Source of the DNA: an uncultured Pelagibacteraceae bacterium | GTDB lineage: Bacteria; Pseudomonadota; Alphaproteobacteria; Pelagibacterales; Pelagibacteraceae | Direction of reading: 5' to 3' | Length of the DNA stretch: 49,342 nt | NCBI GenBank assembly: GCA_902564565.1 | Contig: CACFBW010000007.1 | Coordinates: 1-49,342, forward strand | The notes under the pieces: generated by a model | Told to the model about the DNA's origin: nothing | The model's input: the letters and a program-made list of their open reading frames with translations, nothing else | Database searches by the model: none | Program-made: the position numbers and the translations under genes | Shown: positions 20,326-30,043 of the stretch, one piece after another | Numbering within the stretch: position 1 is the stretch's first letter | How the letters are laid out: every line of letters starts with the position of its first letter

Positions 20326-21339
20326 ATGTTTGAAAAATTAGAAGAATTAGCAAAGAATAATAAGAAAATATCTGACTTCCATATAAGAGCTGGAGCGCCA
20401 CTTGGTTATAGACAAACCGGAGAAATATATAAAGTAAAAGAAGTTATTGTTAAGGCACAAGATCTTCAAGATCTTATATCTACCAACTGCAATGAAATAG
20501 AATCAAAAAGATTTCAAGAAACTCATGAACTTGACTCATCAGTAACTTTAGGTGGATTAAGATTTAGAGCAAATTTCTATAAAACTATTAATGGTCCAGC
20601 GGCTGTTCTTAGAAGAGTTGAAACTGTAATGCCTGAAATGGCACAATTTGATTTACCGCAAGTTCTTTATGATATTATTGATATGCACAAAGGACTAGTT
20701 TTAGTAACCGGACCAACGGGTTCTGGAAAATCAACAACTCTTGCTGCAATTGTTAATGAGATAAATAAAACAAGAACCTCAAACATAATTACAGTTGAAG
20801 ACCCAGTTGAATTTATTCATAAAGATATAAAAAGTATTGTGTCCCATAGGGAAGTTGGAAAACAAACAAAAAGTTTCGCGAGTGCTTTGAAAGCTGCACT
20901 AAGGGAAGACCCGGATGTTATACTTGTTGGAGAGATGAGAGATTTAGAAACAGTTGGACTTGCATTAACAGCGGCAGAAACTGGTCACTTAGTTTTTGGA
21001 ACACTACATACAAGTGGTGCTCCAAGTACAATTAATAGAATTATAGACGTGTTTCCTCCAGAACAACAAGCACAAATACGTGCACAAATTTCAACATCTT
21101 TAAAGATGGTTGTAACACAAAGATTACTTAAAACTAAAGATGGCCAAGGTCGTTGTGGTGCTTTTGAAGTGATGAAGTGTACTGCTCCTATTCAAAACTT
21201 AATTAGAGAATCTAAAATTCATCAAATTCCAAGCATCATGCAAACTGCAGTTAAAGATGGAATGATAACTATGACCAAGTCATTAGAAGAATTGGTAAAA
21301 GCAGGTAAAATAGATGCAAGCGCAGGAAAAGAACATTAA
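20326..21339 (+). CDS. pilT: Type IV pilus retraction ATPase PilT
   Basis: Hexameric secretion-type ATPase powering pilus retraction. An N-terminal PAS-like domain opens KISDFHIRAGAPLGYRQTGEIY. Walker A GPTGSGKSTTLAAIV is near residues 128-142, the Asp box EDPVEFIH follows, Walker B VILVGEMRDLETVGLA is near 197-212 and the His box GHLVFGTLHTSGAPST is near 222. The C-terminal APIQNLIRESKIHQI corresponds to the AIRNLIRE retraction motif. It has no tetracysteine motif, unlike PilB. Its 337 residues are typical of PilT. It heads the minor-pilin/pilY1 operon and overlaps the next gene by 26 bp. Confidence 0.95.
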   Translation: MFEKLEELAKNNKKISDFHIRAGAPLGYRQTGEIYKVKEVIVKAQDLQDLISTNCNEIESKRFQETHELDSSVTLGGLRFRANFYKTINGPAAVLRRVETVMPEMAQFDLPQVLYDIIDMHKGLVLVTGPTGSGKSTTLAAIVNEINKTRTSNIITVEDPVEFIHKDIKSIVSHREVGKQTKSFASALKAALREDPDVILVGEMRDLETVGLALTAAETGHLVFGTLHTSGAPSTINRIIDVFPPEQQAQIRAQISTSLKMVVTQRLLKTKDGQGRCGAFEVMKCTAPIQNLIRESKIHQIPSIMQTAVKDGMITMTKSLEELVKAGKIDASAGKEH

Positions 21340-22009
21340 AGGTTTTTCTTTGTTAGAAATGCTAGTTGTTATAGCAATAATAGGTATTGTTTCTGCTGCT
21401 GCTTATCCACGTTTTAGCGATTGGAGAGAAGAAAGACATTCAAGAGGGGCAGTAATTAAAATAAGAAACTTGATGAAAACAATAAATGCACAAGTTCAAA
21501 GAGGCAAATATTCATTTGTTCAAGTAGAAATAATAAATACAGATGAAAGTCTTACGGCTATATCCAAAGGTATGAAGCCAGGAACTTTAAATGACAAAAT
21601 AAGAGATGGAGACGATGCATGGAATCAAGATCCAACATCAAGATGTAGTTCAACTAATGATTGGGATGAGGTCGGCGGCGCTACAGGAATATATGAAGTT
21701 CAAGAGATTGAAATAAAAGATGCAACAACTACTTTTGAAGGTACTGCCACCGTATGTTTTGCAAAAAATGTGAGATGGTTTAGCGGTTCAGGAAGCTTTA
21801 TAAGTGGAGCAGGAGACGATACTACGGTGGATGAAACCATGTTTATATGTTCTAGAAGCGATGACCAACCAATTTGTGGTGTGAATGAGGCTAGTGGTGA
21901 ACCAGATGATTCAGATATAAAAAATTTATTTGCTGTTAACTGGACAAGATTTGGAGAAATAACTATGGACAAATGGAGTTCACAATTTGAAGAATGGGTT
22001 GAGCAATAA
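21314..22009 (+). CDS. Minor pilin, FimT/GspH-like
   Basis: Type IV prepilin. Short 10-residue leader MQAQEKNIKG, then FSLLEMLVVIAIIGIVSAAAYPRF with Glu at position 5 after the predicted cleavage, forming the N-terminal pilin helix. The globular C-terminal part (about 190 residues) is acidic, with several cysteines (RCSS, TVCFAK, FICSR, PICGV) that could form disulfides. First of four consecutive minor-pilin genes that probably form the priming complex with PilY1. FimU/FimT-like by position, with low certainty about the exact orthologue. Confidence 0.85.
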   Translation: MQAQEKNIKGFSLLEMLVVIAIIGIVSAAAYPRFSDWREERHSRGAVIKIRNLMKTINAQVQRGKYSFVQVEIINTDESLTAISKGMKPGTLNDKIRDGDDAWNQDPTSRCSSTNDWDEVGGATGIYEVQEIEIKDATTTFEGTATVCFAKNVRWFSGSGSFISGAGDDTTVDETMFICSRSDDQPICGVNEASGEPDDSDIKNLFAVNWTRFGEITMDKWSSQFEEWVEQ

Positions 22010-22010
22010 A

Positions 22011-22745
22011 ATGAAAAAAAAAATTAAAAATATTTTAGGATTAACTATAATAGAAGCTCTTGTATCAACGCTTATAGTTGGAATAGGTTTTGTAGCAGTT
22101 TTTCAAATGGTTAATTATGCTGTTAGATCAATTGACGTATCTGGGGAAAGAACTAAAGCAAACTTTTTAACAAGCATGATCGCAGAAGATGTGATTGGCT
22201 ATAAAAATACTTATTACGGAATAGTTGATTCATCTGATGTTATAATTGATGCTGATACAGGCGATGCTACTGTTGATGGTGATGTAAGAACTGATGTAAA
22301 AACATTTTCAGATTATTTAAGCGGAGCAGAATTCGTTGCTCCACCATGCATAGAAACTCCCGACCCTGACGCAGCAGCAGGAGCGGCAGATGTAATCACC
22401 GCAGCCGCAGGAGACAGTGACACTGAATCTTCGGACGCAGCAGGTGTGCCTGGTATGGGTATTTATAATTTAGATGAAGCTTTAGACACTCCAAGAGCTA
22501 AAGAAGAAAAATGGATGAGGATGCTTTCAGAGCATCAAAATTTGAAATGCAGATCAAATAAAGATGTTAGAAAAGTGAAAATGTATAAGATATGTAAATG
22601 GGCTGGTGTATGTGATGAATATAATGACGAAGCTATTTATGATGATGGATTGTTTATTGGTAGAGTTCAAATGAATATAAATAATGGTCAAAAAAGAAAA
22701 GTGTTATACTTTCAGGCAGATTATAAGTTAAGAAAAGGACAATGA
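22011..22745 (+). CDS. pilV: Minor pilin, PilV-like
   Basis: Type IV minor prepilin. I chose the ATG at 22011, directly after the previous stop, rather than the in-frame ATG 24 bp upstream. It gives a leader ending LG, cleavage before LTIIEALVSTLIVGIGFVAVFQM, with Glu5 kept. The central region (about 110-150) is an Ala/Asp-rich low-complexity segment whose DNA is more G+C-rich than its surroundings, possibly a flexible loop. The C-terminal half has paired cysteines (KCRSNK, KICKWAGVCDEY). A 4-bp overlap (ATGA) couples it to the next gene. Confidence 0.82.
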   Translation: MKKKIKNILGLTIIEALVSTLIVGIGFVAVFQMVNYAVRSIDVSGERTKANFLTSMIAEDVIGYKNTYYGIVDSSDVIIDADTGDATVDGDVRTDVKTFSDYLSGAEFVAPPCIETPDPDAAAGAADVITAAAGDSDTESSDAAGVPGMGIYNLDEALDTPRAKEEKWMRMLSEHQNLKCRSNKDVRKVKMYKICKWAGVCDEYNDEAIYDDGLFIGRVQMNINNGQKRKVLYFQADYKLRKGQ

Positions 22746-23677
22746 ATAAAAAAATTTTTAAAAACAATTCTGGCTTAACTTTAATTGAAGTGCTAGTGGG
22801 CGTTGTGGTTTCTTCTATTATGATTATGGCGATGTACACTAGTTATTCTGTTGTTAACAAGAGTTTTAGTAAAGTTAATGATAGAGCAAAAATAAGTAGC
22901 TCAGGAAGAGATATTGTTGAATTATTGATGAGAGATATAAGAATGGCGGGATTTAAGTATATACTTGGAACTAATACACTTGATTTTCCAACTCGAAGTT
23001 ATTTACAATTTATAGGCGGAGATACCACTGTTGATTTAAGCCATGATGCTATAATTATTGAATCTGGCGAGGGTGCTTTAGGTTACGGCGGCGAAACATT
23101 CACAAGACACGAAGGCTCACATCAGTGCTGTGATCGAATACATATTGTTTATGATGACTTTAATCAAAATGATGTAGTTCAACCCTACAAGAGATACAAA
23201 GCGACATATTATGCTAAACCTATAAGTGACAAGGAAAAAAAGCTATTCAGGGACAAAGACGATAGCGCTTTTAAAAATGAAAGATATGCTGTTTACAAAA
23301 CTTTACGAAGCTGGAGCCAGCCATTAGATGACGAAACAGGCTCATGGGTAGATGATTGCTCAGAATGTTTTGTTGGACAAAAAGTTCGAGATTACATTGT
23401 TGATATGGAATTTATACCATTAGACGAAAGAGGAAAAAGAATAACTCCTCTTCCAAATCCAACAACCCTTGCAGGGAGAGAAAGTCTTAACAAAATTAGA
23501 GCAATTGATGTGAAATTAACTTTTAGATCAAAAAATCCTTTTTATAAATTTAAAGCGAAAGAAGGTAGGGAAAGAGTTATAAAGGCACTAAGCGACAGAA
23601 CTCAAAAATTTTCGGATGTGTTTTTGAGAGATGCTGTTGTGGTTACTGTTCACACAAGAAACATAGGAACTTATTAA
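22742..23677 (+). CDS. pilW: Minor pilin, PilW-like
   Basis: Type IV minor prepilin of 311 residues. Leader MNKKIFKNNSG, then LTLIEVLVGVVVSSIMIMAMYTSY with Glu5. Conserved PilW-like features follow: RDIVELLMRDIRMAGFKY (about residues 57-74) and the large C-terminal pilin domain with a Cys pair (HQCCDR) and another (DDCSECFVGQ). It overlaps pilV by four bases and lies 6 bp before pilX. The name rests on order (V-W-X-Y1) and the RDIRMAG motif. Confidence 0.85.
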   Translation: MNKKIFKNNSGLTLIEVLVGVVVSSIMIMAMYTSYSVVNKSFSKVNDRAKISSSGRDIVELLMRDIRMAGFKYILGTNTLDFPTRSYLQFIGGDTTVDLSHDAIIIESGEGALGYGGETFTRHEGSHQCCDRIHIVYDDFNQNDVVQPYKRYKATYYAKPISDKEKKLFRDKDDSAFKNERYAVYKTLRSWSQPLDDETGSWVDDCSECFVGQKVRDYIVDMEFIPLDERGKRITPLPNPTTLAGRESLNKIRAIDVKLTFRSKNPFYKFKAKEGRERVIKALSDRTQKFSDVFLRDAVVVTVHTRNIGTY

Positions 23678-23683
23678 ATAAAA

Positions 23684-24481
23684 ATGATAAAACATAAAAA
23701 AAATGAAAAAGGTTTTGCTTTAGTGTTGTCACTAATTATGCTTATGGCAATGTCCTTAATGGGTGGATCTTTAATTGTAATTTCTTCAGGAGATCATCGA
23801 AGCAATAATACAAGTGACGATTATCAACAAACTTTTTATGTTGCGGAGACCGCATTGATAGAAGGTGAAAAGTTGATAAAAAATGTACGTATGGGACCAT
23901 GGGTGGATGTTGAAGTATATGTGGCATCCCCAGATACCGATACATCAGATCCAGCATGGGATGATATAGTAGAACAAATGAGAAATAAAGCGACTAGCAA
24001 TGCGGGATATGCAAGAAATATAGACAGAAGAGAATATCCACAGAATAAAGAAGACGTCGAGTCTGGGTTAAATAGAGAGACCCCGTGCTTTAAAAGTTTT
24101 AGAAACATAAGTAGGGACGAAATTCGAGTATACAAACATTATAAAAATGGAAACTTTGGATCATTAATTAGTGCAATTTTTAGAGATACTGGTCGAGATA
24201 CATTGGCATCTCCAGAAGAGCTAAGTCGAGAAGAAGAACGTATGGATAAATTTAGATTTGAATATTTTATAGTTAATATTGGGGCAGCTACTTATAAAGG
24301 TGAAGGTTCAAGTATTGCAAAAGGATCCACCGACACCAAAGCAGGAGGAGTTGCTTATAAGATATATGGTTGTGGAATGATGATGCCAGATTCAGATTCT
24401 ACATATCTTAATGCAGACGGCAGTGTAAATACTACCCCAGATATTCTAATTCCATTAGAAGCAACACTAGTTATAGGTTGA
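23684..24481 (+). CDS. pilX: Minor pilin, PilX-like
   Basis: Prepilin-like protein of 265 residues. Basic leader MIKHKKNEKG, then FALVLSLIMLMAMSLMGGSLIVISSGDHRS. The Glu5 of ordinary pilins is absent (Leu), as in PilX N-terminal domains. FYVAETALIEGEKLI is the second typical PilX segment. Lack of Glu5 fits a tip-located pilin. It sits between pilW and the unknown secreted gene preceding pilY1. Confidence 0.82.
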   Translation: MIKHKKNEKGFALVLSLIMLMAMSLMGGSLIVISSGDHRSNNTSDDYQQTFYVAETALIEGEKLIKNVRMGPWVDVEVYVASPDTDTSDPAWDDIVEQMRNKATSNAGYARNIDRREYPQNKEDVESGLNRETPCFKSFRNISRDEIRVYKHYKNGNFGSLISAIFRDTGRDTLASPEELSREEERMDKFRFEYFIVNIGAATYKGEGSSIAKGSTDTKAGGVAYKIYGCGMMMPDSDSTYLNADGSVNTTPDILIPLEATLVIG

Positions 24482-24554
24482 TATGCCCAGAATAGTCACA
24501 ATAGAAAAAATTCATACTTTTAAAATTCGAGATAGATTTTATAATATTTTTATC

Positions 24555-25082
24555 ATGAAAAAATACTTAAAGTTTTTGTTAGTACTTTTAACAATGGTAT
24601 TTTTTAACAAACATGCACTTTCTTGTAATGCATTAAACATCGAAATAGGTAGCAAAATTTCGCAAGTCTCAGAAGTTTTTCCTTTTTTAGAAGATCACGA
24701 AGAAGTTTATCCTGAAGAAATTAACGTTGTTAGATACGACTTAGCGGGCTTGATATATTGTCCAAATTCAAATTTAGATACAACAAAAATTCAGATGTTT
24801 GTTTATGAATCAACAATATCTGGAATTAAATTATCCGTAGATAATCCTGATGAAGAAAATAAACAAATTTACAATTATACAAGAGACAAATATTCAATTG
24901 GAAATACTAAAGTTTTAAAAAAAGGCTGGACTGGAATTGAAGTTTTAAAAAATAACGATGATATTGTTATATATTCAAAAACAAAAAGAGCTCATGGAAT
25001 TGTTGAAGAATTATATGTATCTACAAAATATTTTGATCAATTCACACATGATGATGGAGAAATGGTTATAGATGGGTTTTAG
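24555..25082 (+). CDS. Secreted protein of unknown function in the pilus operon
   Basis: 175 residues from the ATG at 24555. An upstream in-frame ATG at 24483 would add 24 residues in front of a clear signal peptide, so I reject it. The signal is KYLKFLLVLLTMVFFNKHALS with cleavage before CNALN, so the mature N-terminus may begin at or next to a Cys. The sequence before that Cys is ALS, a poor lipobox, so lipidation is uncertain. The rest is a mixed alpha/beta domain (LNIEIGSKISQVSEVFPFL...YDLAGLIYCPN) without a family I recognise. It lies 73 bp after pilX and 3 bp before pilY1, suggesting a periplasmic helper or chaperone for the tip complex. Confidence 0.65.
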   Translation: MKKYLKFLLVLLTMVFFNKHALSCNALNIEIGSKISQVSEVFPFLEDHEEVYPEEINVVRYDLAGLIYCPNSNLDTTKIQMFVYESTISGIKLSVDNPDEENKQIYNYTRDKYSIGNTKVLKKGWTGIEVLKNNDDIVIYSKTKRAHGIVEELYVSTKYFDQFTHDDGEMVIDGF

Positions 25083-25085
25083 ATT

Positions 25086-28000
25086 ATGAAAAGAGTATTA
25101 AAATATTTTATATTATTTTTTGTTCTATTGAATCTTGGGTATAGTGCAAATGCCAAGCCAGTACCTCCGGGATCAGGCGAAGGAGACGTTCCTGCTAATA
25201 TTTTATTTTTATTAGATAGTTCAGCAAGTATGAATCAAGGAGTAGCCAACGAAGATCGTCTTACTAGAGTAACTAGTGCAGTTCCAGATAGTAATGGTGA
25301 TTACTTAGTTACCCAAAGTGATAGAGCTCTTATAAAATATAATAATGACTTAACAAGAAATAGTGATTTTAATGGCGGAGTTGGAAGACTTACAGGTAAT
25401 ATAAGTCAAAGTTGTGCTGCTGTACATGATGGAACAACAACAGGTTATACAACAGAGAACAAAGATACTCGAGTTACTAGTACAGTGGTTACTAGGTTAG
25501 CGGTAGGAATTTCTACAGATGACGGAAGAGTAGATAATGAAAATGTTGTATTTATGAGAACAGGCGGCGTAGTATATGCTGATCAAGCTCTTTTAGGTAT
25601 TTCAGAAGATGGAACAACTTGCTTGTTTTATTTAAAAGTAGGTTTCATTCCACAATCTCATGTTTATCGAAGAATTGGAGGAGAAGATTTTTTATTTGTC
25701 AGTGGAGAAGGAAGCAATAGGGGTAGATTTACATCTTTTAATTTAAATACTGGAGAGAAAAGCCGGGTGCAGACAGACAATTTTTTAAATACTTTAAGAC
25801 GAGTTTGGAGAGGTTCCGTAAACAATGAAGGTACAATGTATTATGGATGTAGAAATCAAATCCGTGGATATACTTTAACTAGAGTTGGTGGTGCTTATGA
25901 GGCGACAGCACGAACAGCGTTATATAATTTTGTTAACAGGCCAAATAGAGACACACAGCTAGCCAAAGTAAGTGATTGTGACATATCACCTGATGACAGT
26001 AATATTATGTATACTGTGTCGCAACAAAGAAAAGTTTTACAAAAGGTTGAATTAACTTCTACTACTACATACACGATTATTGAAAGAGCAGGAAGATTCC
26101 ATAGAAGACCTTATAATTTGGAAGGTGCAGGAACTTTGGCTGCTAACAGTGTTAGATTTAAACAACCTTATGGAGTTAATGTTACAGCGAACGAGATTAT
26201 TGTTACATCAAGAAATGGTACAGTTGATATTTTTAATGAAAATCTTTTTACCGCTGCCGATGTTGACACTTCATGGCAAGGTCAATTTGGCGGTGGAAGA
26301 ATGACTAGATGGCTTGGACTTAAGAAAGCTATTTCTGCAGTTTTAAGTGATACAACTTTAACAACTGGTGCACACTTTGGTTATGGCCATTGGAATGCAG
26401 GAGAAACTGGAGGGGCAAGAGATTCTGCTAGAGGAGGCAGAAGATGTCATAGAAATTGGGATCAATGTAGTTATTATGGAGGTTGGGTAGGTGATCATCC
26501 TGACGGTCATTCATTACAATGCAATAACGACTCATGCCTAAATGTTGCAATAAGCCCACAAGGAAAAGACAGAATTCTTGGTGAATTGCTACCTCAAGTT
26601 ACCGCATGGGGAACTGATGGAAGAGCATATTCTCAAATGGCCAGAGATTATTTTCTAAATGACTTTGATGGCTATGATCCAGATTCAGATTGCCAACTAA
26701 ACTACGTAATTGTTATTGGTGATGGAATGATAAATAACTGGGATGCAGATGATGCTCTACCTTTAATAGAAGAACTTAGAAATCAACCAAACCCAATTAA
26801 AACTTTATTTGTTGCTTATGGAGGTGGCATTAATCCAGAGGGTATGAATAGATTTAATAGTTTAGCTGTTGCAGGTTCATGTCCAGAAGGCGACTCAACT
26901 AGTGATGAATGTTATGACACAATAGAAGCAGAGTCTCCTGCAGAATTAAAACAACAACTTTCAAAAGTAATCAGACAAATTCTTGCAGAAAAATTATCTT
27001 TTACAGCACCATCAATTACAGCAACAGTTCAAGAAGGTGGATCACTATACCAAGCACAATTTGCTTATGAACAACACGGAGAATGGAAAGGTACAATTTT
27101 AAGAAAAGGACTAGATGAACACGGAACTGTTTGTCATGATATGGATCAGACTAAATGTCCTGGCAATTGGGATGCAGGTGAACAAGTATTAGATCAGGCA
27201 TCAGCAGCAGATATTGATGATGAAAGAAATATTTGGACCGCTGCTCCTGATACACCATATATTGGGAACTGGAATAATTTCACAACAGCAAATTCAGATA
27301 GCCTTGAAGAAATTTTTGGATTGCTTGAATATGAGGTGTTAGACTATCATACCACAACTTCATATTGTTCAGACAAAGGACACATTGGTGAAGATGGAAT
27401 CGAGGATGACGTTCTTGGATTAATTAATTTTGCACGAGGGAGTGATTATTTTGATTATAATGGTAACTGCAACGTTACTGAAAAAAGAAAACATGTACTA
27501 GGAGACATATACCACTCACAATTAATTGAAGTAGGAGCTCCAGACGCTAATATAGATTTTACTGGAAACAATGAAGAGGCGTATTTTAGAGCCACAAACA
27601 ACTATCAGTCATTTATGCAAAAACATAAAAGCAGAGAAAATATAATTTATGCTGGTGGTAATGATGGAATGCTTCATGCATTTAGAGCTGAGAATGGTCG
27701 AGAAGAGTGGGCTTTCGTGCCACCTTTTATTGGGTCTATATTACCAACTATATTTAATCCAGAATTAAGTGGAAGGGTTCCAGAATCATGTCCAGAACCA
27801 ACAGATCCTCCTCCTGATCCTCCAGTACCATGTAAGGATGATGGTAGTGGAGGCTCAAATGCTATTTTTGGAGTAGACGGATCTCCAGTAGTTCACGATG
27901 TATTTATTAAAGGTTATACTCCAGAAGGTGATCTAGAGGATAACAAGAGTTGGCATACACTATTATTTGTACCATACGGTAGAGGTGGAGCAGGATTTTC

Positions 28001-29843
28001 AGTTTTAGATGTAACTTACCCAGAAATAACAGGAGATGGCAAAGGACCCATACATATGTTTTCTATATTTAACGATAGTATAGGACAAAGAGTTTTAATT
28101 GCGGACAAAGATGGCAACATAGAAGAAAAACTCTATAGTTCAGGATCAGTGAATATTGAAGACTCTTTAGAAGCACAAGCAGCAATAGAAAATTTAAATA
28201 CCGCCTTAGATACTGATGGTGGATTAGATTCAGGTGTAACAACAGCACAAGATTTAATTGCACAGTGCCAAACAAATGATGATGTTGTTGATGGATTTAT
28301 TCTAAATGGAACTTCCTCATGTTTTCAAGGAACAAAATTTACTTTTGATATTATGAGACCCACTTCAGATGATGATGGAACAGTTCCACTACACACTTTA
28401 AAAGCAACTGAAAGAATAGATGGTGCAATGTCAGCTATTACTATTACTTCAGCAAAAATGGACACTGGTCGATTAATTGTTGAATTTCCAACAACAAAAA
28501 CTTTCAATCCAAGAGGTCCAGATACTGTTGGTTTAATAACGCTTCCTTCAACTACTCCTTTTAATATTTCTCACTCTTGTACAAGCAGCAATATGGGATC
28601 AGATAGTAGAATGTATGATTATAGCCAAATGGGTGAAACCTGGTCTGCACCAAGAATAGTTAGACTGCCTTCCCCAAAAGTATCAGAAAGGGATAACCCT
28701 GCATTTGATACTTATGTAGCTATAATGGGAGCGGGCATGGGAAGCACAAGTTTGTGCGCAGGATCAGCAGTATTTTTAGTTGATTTAGATAACGAAGATT
28801 ATCCAGGTGCTCTTTATGGTTATGAGGAAAATGGAGGTCCTATTATTATAGTTGATAGTGACCCAGGAGGAATTAGTGGTTTAGCAACACCAAATGGAAG
28901 TGATATTGGAAACTCAATACCTTCATCTGCAGTTGTTATTACAGCCGATACAACGGCTAATATACCATGGCGAGGAGCGATGGTGTATTTTAATGATCTA
29001 GAAGGAAAGATTACAAAAATTAACCTTACAACTTCAAAAAAAAATGATGCAGATTTATTTGATCAAACAACATTGTTTACGTTGAATGCTAATACGACCA
29101 ATAAAAGATATAGCTACTTTGAAATGGATGCTGGAATTGGTTCAGATACAAGAGATTTATGGTTGTTTGGTGGCACTGGTGACTTTACTGACATAGGTGG
29201 TGCATCAAGATGGATGGATAACATACTTTACGGAGTAAAAGATCAACACTTCCCATACTTTGCCCATCTTAATGGTGTACATGTTCCACCTATAACAGAG
29301 GCTTCATTTGTGCAACTTGCTCTTCAAGGAGCAGACCAAGCACGTGATATGGATTCTTCAGAAGATTGTACAAATGCAACAGAATTATTGTATTGTCTTT
29401 CACCTTCAGATGCTAATTATCCAAAGTTTGCTTGGAGAATACATTTAGATGAGGTAGATGGAAAGTTACCAACTGATCCCTTAACAAAGAATACATTTAG
29501 AAAAACTTCTGCAGCCCCAACTTTATTTGAAGGAAATGTTTATTATCCAATTTATCAACCACCACAAGGAGCCGATAAATGTAATGTTGGAATGGCATAC
29601 ATATGTGTTGCCAATGATGAATGTGGATCAAATAATTCTCATTTGTTATCTGCAGGCGGTGATCCAAGTAAAGCATGTAAAGAAGTAAGACAAGGAATTT
29701 TATCTCGACTAATAATTTTTGGAGATGAGCTTTTTGCAAACGTTGCAGGACCAAGCAAAGATGAAGATACACTTTATCAAATAATAGCAGCCGTAGGAGA
29801 GCCTTCGTCAAGGAGAAGCACCTGGAGAGACGGCGGATTCTAG
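25086..29843 (+). CDS. pilY1: PilY1-like pilus tip adhesin/mechanosensor
   Basis: A very large (1585-residue) secreted protein. A signal peptide (residues 1-23) is followed by the first strand and MIDAS of a von Willebrand A domain (ANILFLLDSSASM, DxSxS at residues 44-48). About 350 residues with propeller-like repeats come next (GDYLVTQSDRALIKYNND, NEGTMYYGCRNQIRGYTL, DSNIMYTVSQQRKVLQKVEL). The vWA fold then resumes (RWLGLKKAISAVLSD near 407; VIVIGDGMINNWDADDALP near 542). The C-terminal PilY1 beta-propeller starts around ENIIYAGGNDGMLHAFRAENG (about 853) with PilY-type blades to about 1450. Asp-rich loops (DFDGYDPDSD, DKDGN) could bind calcium. It ends the pilT operon and overlaps the convergent small gene by 4 bp. 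Adhesion and retraction control are inferred from known PilY1 proteins. Confidence 0.9.
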   Translation: MKRVLKYFILFFVLLNLGYSANAKPVPPGSGEGDVPANILFLLDSSASMNQGVANEDRLTRVTSAVPDSNGDYLVTQSDRALIKYNNDLTRNSDFNGGVGRLTGNISQSCAAVHDGTTTGYTTENKDTRVTSTVVTRLAVGISTDDGRVDNENVVFMRTGGVVYADQALLGISEDGTTCLFYLKVGFIPQSHVYRRIGGEDFLFVSGEGSNRGRFTSFNLNTGEKSRVQTDNFLNTLRRVWRGSVNNEGTMYYGCRNQIRGYTLTRVGGAYEATARTALYNFVNRPNRDTQLAKVSDCDISPDDSNIMYTVSQQRKVLQKVELTSTTTYTIIERAGRFHRRPYNLEGAGTLAANSVRFKQPYGVNVTANEIIVTSRNGTVDIFNENLFTAADVDTSWQGQFGGGRMTRWLGLKKAISAVLSDTTLTTGAHFGYGHWNAGETGGARDSARGGRRCHRNWDQCSYYGGWVGDHPDGHSLQCNNDSCLNVAISPQGKDRILGELLPQVTAWGTDGRAYSQMARDYFLNDFDGYDPDSDCQLNYVIVIGDGMINNWDADDALPLIEELRNQPNPIKTLFVAYGGGINPEGMNRFNSLAVAGSCPEGDSTSDECYDTIEAESPAELKQQLSKVIRQILAEKLSFTAPSITATVQEGGSLYQAQFAYEQHGEWKGTILRKGLDEHGTVCHDMDQTKCPGNWDAGEQVLDQASAADIDDERNIWTAAPDTPYIGNWNNFTTANSDSLEEIFGLLEYEVLDYHTTTSYCSDKGHIGEDGIEDDVLGLINFARGSDYFDYNGNCNVTEKRKHVLGDIYHSQLIEVGAPDANIDFTGNNEEAYFRATNNYQSFMQKHKSRENIIYAGGNDGMLHAFRAENGREEWAFVPPFIGSILPTIFNPELSGRVPESCPEPTDPPPDPPVPCKDDGSGGSNAIFGVDGSPVVHDVFIKGYTPEGDLEDNKSWHTLLFVPYGRGGAGFSVLDVTYPEITGDGKGPIHMFSIFNDSIGQRVLIADKDGNIEEKLYSSGSVNIEDSLEAQAAIENLNTALDTDGGLDSGVTTAQDLIAQCQTNDDVVDGFILNGTSSCFQGTKFTFDIMRPTSDDDGTVPLHTLKATERIDGAMSAITITSAKMDTGRLIVEFPTTKTFNPRGPDTVGLITLPSTTPFNISHSCTSSNMGSDSRMYDYSQMGETWSAPRIVRLPSPKVSERDNPAFDTYVAIMGAGMGSTSLCAGSAVFLVDLDNEDYPGALYGYEENGGPIIIVDSDPGGISGLATPNGSDIGNSIPSSAVVITADTTANIPWRGAMVYFNDLEGKITKINLTTSKKNDADLFDQTTLFTLNANTTNKRYSYFEMDAGIGSDTRDLWLFGGTGDFTDIGGASRWMDNILYGVKDQHFPYFAHLNGVHVPPITEASFVQLALQGADQARDMDSSEDCTNATELLYCLSPSDANYPKFAWRIHLDEVDGKLPTDPLTKNTFRKTSAAPTLFEGNVYYPIYQPPQGADKCNVGMAYICVANDECGSNNSHLLSAGGDPSKACKEVRQGILSRLIIFGDELFANVAGPSKDEDTLYQIIAAVGEPSSRRSTWRDGGF

Positions 29844-30043
29844 TTAAGAATTTTTAAATAAAAATATACCATCCAACAAAACATTGTGAGCATGGTAGAA
29901 AATATTAATGCAAGACCTACCAAAGTATCTTGATTAACTTTCTTTCTCCATTTCTTTGGAAAAAAATTTAATGAGTAGGCATAAACAACAATAAAAATAT
30001 TGAGCGCAGAAACAGCGATATTAAAGAATAAAAATTTTTCCAT
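29840..30043 (-). CDS. Small two-helix membrane protein coupled to pilD
   Basis: 67 residues: helix 1 FLFFNIAVSALNIFIVVYAYSL, a basic loop FPKKWRKKVNQD, helix 2 VGLALIFSTMLTMFCWMVYFYL. Its ATG shares one base with the pilD stop (TAATG on the minus strand), so it is translated with the peptidase. I do not recognise a family. It might be a stabilising subunit of PilD or of the inner-membrane pilus platform. Confidence 0.6.
   Translation of the reverse strand: MEKFLFFNIAVSALNIFIVVYAYSLNFFPKKWRKKVNQDTLVGLALIFSTMLTMFCWMVYFYLKILN

Noticed and set aside
24483..24554. Upstream ATG for the unknown protein before pilY1
   Set aside because: It puts 24 polar residues in front of a clean signal peptide; ATG 24555 is the sensible start.
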